A DNA stretch of 9,258 nt from Clostridia bacterium. GTDB lineage: Bacteria > Bacillota > Clostridia > Oscillospirales > Butyricicoccaceae. Shown here in pieces: positions 1 to 6,243 of this stretch. Both the position numbers and the translations under genes were made by a program. The stretch is taken from contig JAFQKM010000105.1 in assembly GCA_017396925.1 (NCBI GenBank), forward strand, positions 1 to 9,258. The letters run 5' to 3'. A model generated the notes under the pieces. The model saw only the letters and a program-made list of their open reading frames with translations. It had not been told where the DNA came from and made no database searches. Position 1 is the stretch's first letter, and every line of letters starts with the position of its first letter.

Positions 1-1464
1 ATGATCGGCGTCAAGGACAGCCTGATCTATCAGCTGGCCGAGGATGGGGTCGATGATCAGTATACTGTCCGCTACAATTATCTGGGCGCACTGGAGTTTG
101 CCATGTTGGTACGCAGCGGGGACGCCGAGCTGCTTCGGGCCATGAACCGCAGCATCACCCAGTTCAAAGCTTCACAGGAATATGAAGACATCTGCAACGA
201 ATGGCTGCCGGTCAGCACGCGGGAAGCCGAGTTCCAGCGTATGCTCAACCGTATTCTGTTCGGCATCGGCATTACATTCCTGCTGGTTATGGGCTATGTA
301 TTGCTTATGCGCCGTATGCAGCAGATGCTGCGTCGGCAGGTGGCTGAGAAGACCGAGGAGATCCAGGCGGCCAAGGTCGAACTGGAACGCAATTTCGCCC
401 AGCTGCAGGACGAAAGTGACCTGCGAAACCGCATCATCAAATATTCCCCCAGCGGTATGCTGCTGGTCGATCGCAGCTACAAGGTCAACCTCATCAACCG
501 TAGCGCCTGTGCCATCGCCGGGGTCGACGACGGATGGGTGGGCAGAGATGCCCTCGAGATCCCGGTTTTCCGCGAGATCCTGCGGCAGGAAGGCGAGACG
601 ATCTTTGAAAACGGGACCACCGTCGAAAACGGCACCATCCGCATCGGCGATATTCCGGCCCGTATGCGCACCTTCAATTATATGATCCATCAGATCATTC
701 AGTACGGCAATGTCGCGGGCGTCCTGCTGACCGTACAGGATATCACCAAGGCCGAGCGCCGCCAGCAGGAGCAGTTCGAGCGCCAGAAGAGCTCGGCCCT
801 TACCCGTATCGCGGCCGGCATTGCCCACGAGATCCGCAACCCGCTGATGACCATCCGCACCTTTGCCTCGCTGATCGGCACCAAGGGCGACGACAAGCTG
901 GTGCAGGAGCAGTTTGCCCGCTATGTGCCCAACGAGGTCGACCGCATCAACCGTCTGGTCGACAATCTGATCCATTATGCCAAGCCGGTCAAACGGCAGG
1001 TCGAGCGGGTCTGTGTCGACGAGATCGTGGCCGACAGCCTTTCGCTGATCCGCACCGTTCTGCGCAAGAGCAATTTCCGTCTGGTGCAGGAGACCGTGTC
1101 TGACCTTTATATTACGGTCGACCGTGACCAAATCAAGCAGGTCATGACCAACATCTTCATCAATGGTATGGAGGCCATGGAGAACAAGCGAAATCGAAGC
1201 GGCAGCACCGAACCGATGACCCTGACCGTCTGTACCGAAGTGCGCGAAGAAAAAGTCTGTATCCGCATCCGCGACGAAGGCACCGGCATGACCGAAGAGG
1301 AGCTGGCCCAGTGCCGCGATCCCTTCTTTTCCACCAAAGACGCAGGCACCGGCCTGGGTCTGGCCCTGTGTGAACAGTATATCCGCGAAAACAGCGGTGT
1401 GATGGAGATCGACAGCGTCAAAGACGTTTATACCGAGATCTCGCTGATCTTTGAAAGGAGTTAA
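1..1464 (+). CDS. Sensor histidine kinase with solute-binding-type sensor, PAS, HisKA and HATPase (5' end outside window)
   Basis: Membrane sensor kinase of the NtrB/AtoS class, expected to phosphorylate the regulator encoded next to it. Residues 1-75 resemble the C-terminal half of a family 3 solute-binding protein (SBP_bac_3), ending with the typical helix around LLRAMNRSITQFKASQEYEDI. One membrane segment follows (about 85-103), then a charged coiled-coil linker (about 108-140) and a PAS domain (about 140-250). The HisKA box is AHEIRNPL with phospho-acceptor His276. The ATPase domain has the N box (N384, N388), G1 (DEGTGM, 425-430), F box (FFSTK, 442-446) and G2 (GTGLGL, 449-454), so it looks fully active. 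The open frame starts at the first base, and half of the sensor fold is missing. The true start is therefore almost certainly upstream of the window. The ligand is unknown; family 3 domains often bind amino acids. The next gene's ribosome binding site lies inside its last codons. Confidence 0.92.
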   Translation: MIGVKDSLIYQLAEDGVDDQYTVRYNYLGALEFAMLVRSGDAELLRAMNRSITQFKASQEYEDICNEWLPVSTREAEFQRMLNRILFGIGITFLLVMGYVLLMRRMQQMLRRQVAEKTEEIQAAKVELERNFAQLQDESDLRNRIIKYSPSGMLLVDRSYKVNLINRSACAIAGVDDGWVGRDALEIPVFREILRQEGETIFENGTTVENGTIRIGDIPARMRTFNYMIHQIIQYGNVAGVLLTVQDITKAERRQQEQFERQKSSALTRIAAGIAHEIRNPLMTIRTFASLIGTKGDDKLVQEQFARYVPNEVDRINRLVDNLIHYAKPVKRQVERVCVDEIVADSLSLIRTVLRKSNFRLVQETVSDLYITVDRDQIKQVMTNIFINGMEAMENKRNRSGSTEPMTLTVCTEVREEKVCIRIRDEGTGMTEEELAQCRDPFFSTKDAGTGLGLALCEQYIRENSGVMEIDSVKDVYTEISLIFERS

Positions 1465-1466
1465 CC

Positions 1467-2813
1467 ATGCATCCACGCATTTTGATTATCGACGATGAAA
1501 GCAGCATCTGCATCTCGCTGGCCCTTGCCCTCGAGCCGGAGTATAAAGTAGCCTGGGAGACCGATCCCCTGCGCGCCATCGATCAGCTGCAGGCCGAGCC
1601 TTTTGATCTCGTCCTTCTCGATCTGGTGATCGGCGAGCACGATGGCCTGGATATTCTGGCCCGGATCAAAAAACTGGTGCCCCGTGTGCAGGTCATTATG
1701 ATGACGGCCTACGGCAGTATCCGTTCTTCGGTCAGCGCCATGACCCGCGGCGCCTTTACCTATCTGACCAAGCCGCTGGATCTGGATGAACTTAAGATCT
1801 ATATCGGCCAGGCGCTGGAGTTTCAGCGCATGAATGAAAATATTCATTACCTCAACGATCAGCTGCAGGCGCAGAAGCAGGCCGAGACCCTTATCGGCAT
1901 CAGCCCGGCCCACCGTCGGGTCATGCAGATGATCGAAAAGTTCCGCGCAGTCGATGCATCGGTGCTGATCACCGGCGAGAGCGGTACGGGCAAGAGCCTG
2001 GCCGCCCGTGCCCTGCACGATGATGGCAGCCGCGGGCGGTTTGTCACGGTCATCTGTGCATCTGATGAAAACCGCCTCGAGGAAGAGCTTTTCGGCGTCA
2101 AGGCCGGTGCAGGCCCCAATGCATTGGTCGACCGCCCGGGCAAGCTGGATTATGCCAACGGCGGCACCCTCTATCTGGACGGCATCGGCGACCTGCCCTC
2201 CGGCTTCCAGAGTAAGCTGCTGCATGTTCTGCAGGAGCGCAGCTTTTCGCCCATCGGCAGCCGAGAGGTCCATCATTTCAATGCACGCGTCATTGCTTCT
2301 ACCAACCGTGATCCCCGCAGTCTGGTAGAGGAGGGCTTGGTTCGCCAGGACCTGCTTTACCGTCTGAATACCGTCGAGATCCATATGCCGCCGCTGCGGG
2401 AACGGCAGGAGGATATCCCCTTGCTCTGCGATTATTTTATCCGCCGCAGCGAGACTTTGCGCGGCAAGGCCTGCCGCATTTCGGGCGTCACCGAAGAGGC
2501 GCTGGAGCTGCTTCGTCTGCACGCCTTCCCGGGCAATGTCCGTGAACTTGCCAATACCATCGAATATGCCGGTATCGTGGCCGACGGTGCATGGATCCGC
2601 GCCCGCGACCTGCCCTATCAGTTCAATAACAGCGAACCCAGCGCCGACGAGACCGAGCGTTTCCTGGCCGGCAAGAGCCTGCAGGAGGTCGAGAAGATGA
2701 CCATTCTGACCTCCTACCGCCGCAACGGCGGCAAACGCGGCGTTATGGCCGCCGAACTGGGCATCAGTCCCCGCGGTCTGTGGAACAAGCTGAAGGAATA
2801 CGGCCTGCAATAG
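1467..2813 (+). CDS. NtrC/AtoC-type response regulator with degenerate AAA+ core
   Basis: Response regulator of 448 residues. The receiver domain (1-120) has acidic pocket D9/D10, phospho-acceptor D52, T80 and K102, all canonical. The AAA+ domain (about 140-380) keeps Walker A GESGTGKS (170-177) and the arginine-rich RQDLLYRL segment. A Fis-type HTH occupies about 402-448, ending ISPRGLWNKLKEYGLQ. Two hallmark motifs of sigma-54 activators are broken. The GAFTGA loop after ELFG reads GAGPNA (214-219), and Walker B reads LYLDGIGDL with Gly239 where the catalytic Glu belongs. Binding of nucleotide is plausible, but hydrolysis and sigma-54 contact are unlikely. It probably acts as a DNA-binding regulator of sigma-70-type promoters, as TyrR-like relatives do; this role is inference. 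AAAGGAG at 1454-1460 precedes the ATG, which lies 2 bp after the kinase stop, so translation is probably coupled. Confidence 0.9.
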   Translation: MHPRILIIDDESSICISLALALEPEYKVAWETDPLRAIDQLQAEPFDLVLLDLVIGEHDGLDILARIKKLVPRVQVIMMTAYGSIRSSVSAMTRGAFTYLTKPLDLDELKIYIGQALEFQRMNENIHYLNDQLQAQKQAETLIGISPAHRRVMQMIEKFRAVDASVLITGESGTGKSLAARALHDDGSRGRFVTVICASDENRLEEELFGVKAGAGPNALVDRPGKLDYANGGTLYLDGIGDLPSGFQSKLLHVLQERSFSPIGSREVHHFNARVIASTNRDPRSLVEEGLVRQDLLYRLNTVEIHMPPLRERQEDIPLLCDYFIRRSETLRGKACRISGVTEEALELLRLHAFPGNVRELANTIEYAGIVADGAWIRARDLPYQFNNSEPSADETERFLAGKSLQEVEKMTILTSYRRNGGKRGVMAAELGISPRGLWNKLKEYGLQ

Positions 2814-2828
2814 CCGAAGGGAGAAACC

Positions 2829-3521
2829 ATGAGCAACAACAAGACCACCATGCGCTATCTTTATCTGCGCATCTACAGCAATGACGAGCTGCAGGCCTAT
2901 TTGTCGGAAATGCTGGCGGAGGGCTGGGCCATTGAAAAGACCCATGGCAATTTCCTCTTTTTCCGCCGGCACCAGCTGAAGGATGCCCGCCTGTGTGTCG
3001 TCACCACCGAATGTACCGACCGGTCGCCGAAATACGACGATCAGGTCAATGAATATATCGAGATCGCCCTGCGCCTGGGCTGGCAGCTGCTTTGCATCGG
3101 CGATTACGAGAGCGTTCTGCCCATGCGCCGCCGCCTGTATTTCTATACCTGCGATCCTGCGGCCGAGCCGCTGGAGCCCGATGAAGCCATCGATTTTCAG
3201 AACGGCTGGCGTGCCGGCAAATCGACCCGCAAGTGGCGTATCGGCTGGCTGCTGCTGGCGCTGGCCGCGCTGCTGACCACCGTTCCTTTTATGATGGCAG
3301 AGGGCCTCAGTCTGCCCTTCCTGTGGATCGACGGCGCGCTGATTTCGGCAGCACTGGCTTCCCATCGCCTGGCCGGGGATCGCCATGCGCTTTATCTGCA
3401 TGTTACCGAAGGGGTGCCTTTCGGGCAGAGGGCGCCCGGGATCCTGCGTCGGCTGGAGAATCACCTGACGCTGTCGCTGGCGGCTTTGCTGGCCGGCATG
3501 TTCCTGCTGCTGCTGTCCTGA
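2829..3521 (+). CDS. DUF2812-like membrane protein
   Basis: Protein of 230 residues with no known biochemical role. The N-terminal half (about 8-110) is soluble and resembles DUF2812. The pattern is an aromatic strand, YLSEMLAEGWAIEKTHGNF, FFRR, and then a segment containing GWQLLCIGDYESVL. The C-terminal half has three hydrophobic stretches at about 137-157, 160-177 and 212-229, and the chain ends in the last one with almost no tail. AAGGGAGA at 2817-2823 gives a good ribosome binding site, and the gene starts 15 bp after the regulator stop, so it is the third gene of the kinase operon. A strong terminator follows it. DUF2812 proteins often sit beside PadR-type regulators and are suspected partners of stress or membrane-signalling systems. 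The pairing with a histidine kinase suggests it modulates, or is an output of, that system; this is inference only. Confidence 0.75.
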   Translation: MSNNKTTMRYLYLRIYSNDELQAYLSEMLAEGWAIEKTHGNFLFFRRHQLKDARLCVVTTECTDRSPKYDDQVNEYIEIALRLGWQLLCIGDYESVLPMRRRLYFYTCDPAAEPLEPDEAIDFQNGWRAGKSTRKWRIGWLLLALAALLTTVPFMMAEGLSLPFLWIDGALISAALASHRLAGDRHALYLHVTEGVPFGQRAPGILRRLENHLTLSLAALLAGMFLLLLS

Positions 3522-3537
3522 TCTGATTCCACAACGG

Positions 3538-3567
3538 GCCGGCCGGATGATTTCCGGCCGGCTTTTT
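3538..3567 (+). terminator. Intrinsic terminator of the two-component operon
   Basis: Perfect 9-bp GC stem, GCCGGCCGG (3538-3546) with CCGGCCGGC (3554-3562), 7-nt loop, followed at once by TTTTT (3563-3567). It lies 16 bp after the DUF2812 stop and separates this operon from the next promoter. Confidence 0.93.
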
Positions 3568-3581
3568 GTCGCGCCGAAAAA

Positions 3582-3610
3582 TTGCATGATGAATATGGAT
3601 GTGCTATAAT
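3582..3610 (+). promoter_or_regulatory. Sigma-A-type promoter of the LRR-VWA-MoxR operon
   Basis: TTGCAT (3582-3587), 17-bp spacer, TATAAT (3605-3610), with TG at the extended -10 position. A second TATAAT sits 9 bp downstream (3614-3619), inside a repeat of CTATAAT. Transcription would start near 3617, leaving a leader of about 40 nt before the GTG start at 3656. The site follows directly after the upstream operon's terminator. Confidence 0.8.
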
Positions 3611-3655
3611 GACTATAATTGCGAAATGCTTGAAAGCGAAAGGGGAGAGGCTGCC

Positions 3656-4627
3656 GTGGAGACCTTATACGGCATCAGCAACTGGAAACTGACCATTCGC
3701 CGTGCCGAGGATCACATCGAGATCCTGCGCGGCATCACCTGCGACACCCATGCCGTGCTGCCCGATGAACTGTTCGGCCTGCCGGTCACCGTATTGGGCG
3801 ACCATGCGCTGGCGCCGACGGCCCGGCCGATCGCCGGCGAAGAGGTGCGCGTTGTCAGCGGCAGAGAAGGGGAGTGGAGCAACCGCGACCTGCAGGAGCT
3901 GACCCTGCCGGCCGGCCTGACCGCTGTACACAACTATGCCTTCTACGGCTGCCGCAGCCTGCACACCCTCCGTCTGCACGACAATGTCAATCACTGGGGC
4001 GTCGACTGCCTGATGAACTGCCACAGACTTTCCAATCTGCATCTGACCCGCACCGGTGAAGTACAGGGCGAGGCGCTGGCCTACATCTGCGGCGCCATCC
4101 ATGAAGAGCTGGACGTTGTGCTCTACGGCACCGACGGCACCGAGACCCGTCTGGTCTTCCCCGATTATATGGAAGACTACGAGGAAAACTTCCCCAATCA
4201 TTCCTTCGATTATCATATTATGGGCGGCGGCTACGCCTACCACCATACCTTTCCCAAAAAGCAGCTGATCCTGCGTACCTACGACGAGCACTGGCCCCAG
4301 TATCTGCGCAAGGAGCACGAAGACGAGACCGCCCTTCGTCTGGCCTATACCCGTCTGCGCTGGCCCACCGGGCTGGAGCCCTTTGCCGAGCAGCAGTATG
4401 TGGATTTTCTCGCGGCCAATGCCCATGACGCCATCCTGTGGCAGCTTTCACTGCGGGATGCCGCCGGCCTGCGGCTGCTGCTCGACAGGCTGAACCCCGA
4501 TGAAACGATCATTTCGGCGGCCTGTGCCCGCGCCCGTGCCGAGGGCAATACCGAAGGGCTGGCCCTGCTGCTCGAGCAGCAGCGCCGGAATCAGCCCAAA
4601 GGGCTGGACCGCGATTTTGATCTGTAA
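3656..4627 (+). CDS. Leucine-rich-repeat protein of a VWA/MoxR operon
   Basis: Protein of 323 residues, without signal peptide or membrane segment, so probably cytoplasmic. GTG at 3656 is chosen as start. It has AGGGGAG at 3641-3647 with 8-nt spacing, whereas the longer open frame from ATG 3599 would overlap the -10 element and ATG 3626 lacks a ribosome binding site. The middle part carries at least two LRR_5/BspA-like repeats: LQELTLPAGLTAVHNYAF, and then CRSLHTLRLHDNVNHWGV followed by MNCHRLSNLHL. An acidic, Tyr/His-rich segment follows, then a helical C-terminal third rich in Leu and Ala that is loosely ankyrin-like. LRR folds bind proteins, so it could be the recognition or client subunit for the ATPase pair encoded after it. 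That role is inferred from gene order only. No enzyme motif was seen. Confidence 0.75.
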   Translation: METLYGISNWKLTIRRAEDHIEILRGITCDTHAVLPDELFGLPVTVLGDHALAPTARPIAGEEVRVVSGREGEWSNRDLQELTLPAGLTAVHNYAFYGCRSLHTLRLHDNVNHWGVDCLMNCHRLSNLHLTRTGEVQGEALAYICGAIHEELDVVLYGTDGTETRLVFPDYMEDYEENFPNHSFDYHIMGGGYAYHHTFPKKQLILRTYDEHWPQYLRKEHEDETALRLAYTRLRWPTGLEPFAEQQYVDFLAANAHDAILWQLSLRDAAGLRLLLDRLNPDETIISAACARARAEGNTEGLALLLEQQRRNQPKGLDRDFDL

Positions 4628-4649
4628 TCCGTAAGAAAGAAGGCAGAAC

Positions 4650-6011
4650 ATGGCCGAACAAACCCGAAGCCTCGACCAGGTGGGCCTGGAGATCCTGCAG
4701 GCCTCCCGAAACGAACTCTATATGAATCTGCCCTATCTCGATGTTGTGCTGTGCGGCCTCGACTTTCAGCCGGCCGGGGGCATGACTCTCAGCATGGCCA
4801 CCGACGGCAGGACCCTCTATTTCGACGGCAGCTTCCTGGCCGAGCGCTATATGCGCGGCCGTGTCGTCTGCAACCGTGCCTATCTGCACACCCTGCTGCA
4901 CTGTATGCTGCGCCATCTGGCCAAGAAAAAGGGCAATCTATCCGAATTGTGGGATCTGGCCTGCGACATCGTAGTAGAAAGCATCCTCGACGATCTGCAT
5001 TATCCCTGCCTGGAGGGCGGCTATTCGCCGGCCAAGCAGAAGGTTTATGGCGAGATGCGGGCCGCCATGCCGGTTCTGACCGCCGAGGCGGTCTACCGTC
5101 ATCTGCTGCGGCAGGACCTCGATCCCTATCAGGTGGCCCGTATGCAGCGCACCTTCCTGGTCGACGATCACGGCCTGTGGGATATGCCCCAAAACGACAA
5201 CGACGATCAGAGCGAACAGCAGGACGAAGAATGGAAGGATCGCTCGGAAAAAACCCGTACGGCCATGGAAACCGTGCTGGCCGGGCAGGCCACCGGCGGC
5301 GAAGCTGTTCTCGAGCAGATCAAGGTCGCCGTCCGCGATGATGTCGACTATCGCACCTTCCTGCGCCGCTTTGCCGTGCCCCGCGAGGTCATGGCGGTCG
5401 ACGGCGATGCCTTCGACTATACCTACTATACCTACGGCCTGCGCATCTTTGGCAATATGCCCCTGGTTGAATATCCCGAAACCAAGGAAGAAAAGCGCAT
5501 CGAGGATTTTGTCATCGCTATCGACACTTCCATGTCGACCAACGGCGAGCTGGTGCGGCAGTTTCTGGCCTGCACCTATGCCATCCTGCGCTCCACCGAG
5601 ACCTTCACCCGCAAGGTCAATATCTATATCATCCAGTGCGACGATCAGGTGCGCAAAGAGACCGCCATTCACGATCTGGAAGATCTGCGCAAATATATGG
5701 AGACCTTCGACCTCGTCGGCGGCAGCGCCACCGATTTCCGCCCGGTCTTTCAGCGTGTACACGAGCTGCAGGCCTCGGGCGCCTTCACCAGCCTGCGCGG
5801 CCTGATCTATTTCACCGACGGCATGGGCATCTATCCTCAGAAGCGTCCGCCCTACGATACCGCCTTTGTGCTGCTGGAAGAGCCGCCCATGCTCTTTAAG
5901 ATGCCTCCCTGGGCCATCAAACTGGTGCTGGGCGAAGCGGCGCTGGAGCGCACCGCCAAAGAACTCGACCTTTCCCTCGACGCCGACCTTGAAGAACTTC
6001 CCCAATTGTAA
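4650..6011 (+). CDS. VWA-like protein with degenerate metallopeptidase-type N-terminus (DUF2201-like)
   Basis: Protein of 453 residues, predicted soluble. The N-terminal domain (about 1-170) resembles the putative metallopeptidase part of DUF2201. The zinc-site-like stretch reads HTLLHCMLRHL (H80, H84, H89), where the catalytic Glu of HExxH is Thr81, and is followed by WDLACDIVVESILDDL. A strongly acidic linker lies at about 182-205. The C-terminal VWA domain (about 285-440) has a full MIDAS: D292-T-S294-M-S296, T361 in GGSATDF and D390 in YFTDG, so metal-dependent protein binding is expected. VWA proteins of this type commonly pair with MoxR ATPases, such as the one encoded next. AAGAAGG at 4637-4643 is the ribosome binding site, 22 bp after the LRR gene. 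The last codons (LEELPQL, stop) lie in a direct repeat that recurs just before the MoxR gene. Confidence 0.85.
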   Translation: MAEQTRSLDQVGLEILQASRNELYMNLPYLDVVLCGLDFQPAGGMTLSMATDGRTLYFDGSFLAERYMRGRVVCNRAYLHTLLHCMLRHLAKKKGNLSELWDLACDIVVESILDDLHYPCLEGGYSPAKQKVYGEMRAAMPVLTAEAVYRHLLRQDLDPYQVARMQRTFLVDDHGLWDMPQNDNDDQSEQQDEEWKDRSEKTRTAMETVLAGQATGGEAVLEQIKVAVRDDVDYRTFLRRFAVPREVMAVDGDAFDYTYYTYGLRIFGNMPLVEYPETKEEKRIEDFVIAIDTSMSTNGELVRQFLACTYAILRSTETFTRKVNIYIIQCDDQVRKETAIHDLEDLRKYMETFDLVGGSATDFRPVFQRVHELQASGAFTSLRGLIYFTDGMGIYPQKRPPYDTAFVLLEEPPMLFKMPPWAIKLVLGEAALERTAKELDLSLDADLEELPQL

Positions 6012-6013
6012 AG
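5988..6013 (+). repeat. Left copy of the 26-bp direct repeat
   Basis: 25 of 26 bases match 6206-6231, and the last 22 (5992-6013) are identical. The core includes GAACTTCCCCAATTGTAAAG. This copy encodes the C-terminus and stop codon of the VWA protein. The two copies are offset by 218 bp. Confidence 0.9.
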
Positions 6014-6205
6014 TGCAAATCGGCATAACGACAAGATTAAAAAAGGTCGTTTAAAAAATTGTTTTTGCACGGACATGTGCCGGGCAAAAACACCATGACC
6101 CGCTGTTTTTCCGCAGAAAAACAGGGAAACCGCACCGCAGTGCGGCGCTCAGATTGTCGAGAAGAACCCAGCTTCGGCTTTGCTGAAGCGGTTCTTTGAC
6201 AGATG
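6014..6205. other. Hairpin-rich intergenic insert between VWA and MoxR genes
   Basis: This stretch holds no convincing gene. Its left part (about 6015-6065) is AT-rich, unlike the GC-rich surroundings. It contains a row of inverted repeats. AACGAC/GTCGTT is at 6027-6051. GTTTTTGC/GCAAAAAC is at 6061-6091, with an inner CGG/CCG. CTGTTTTTC/GAAAAACAG, a 9-bp stem with a 4-nt loop, is at 6103-6124. CCGC/GCGG lies within 6132-6148. AAGAACC plus GCTTC pair with GAAGC plus GGTTCTT at 6162-6196, with a 2-nt bulge. None is followed by a clear T-tract on the + strand, so none reads as a simple terminator for the operon. It may be a non-autonomous mobile element, a structured RNA leader or processing site for the MoxR transcript, or both. 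No terminal inverted repeat was recognised. Confidence 0.6.
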
Positions 6206-6231
6206 CTTAAAGAACTTCCCCAATTGTAAAG
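6206..6231 (+). repeat. Right copy of the 26-bp direct repeat
   Basis: Matches 5988-6013 at 25 of 26 bases. With ATG at 6203 it makes an 8-codon open frame, MLKELPQL then stop at 6227-6229, a near copy of the VWA protein's end (LEELPQL, stop). The ribosome binding site of the MoxR gene follows directly, as a native gene junction would. Confidence 0.88.
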
Positions 6232-6243
6232 AGGTAACGATAT

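Noticed and set aside
1461..3587. Very long open frames on the - strand (also 172-1476, 4938-6026 and 6037-7719)
   Set aside because: They lie opposite genes with clear domains, have low-complexity Gln/Gly/Asp-rich translations, lack ribosome binding sites and follow from GC-rich third positions on the + strand.
3571..3587. Possible sigma-54 promoter (TTGCA at 3582) that the NtrC-like regulator might use
   Set aside because: The upstream -24 part does not match TGGCACG, while the same bases form a good -35 for an ideal TATAAT 17 bp on.
6196..6230. Consensus TTGACA before the MoxR gene
   Set aside because: No acceptable -10 at 16-19 bp; the bases there are CCCAAT-like. Possibly a chance match within the hairpin end.
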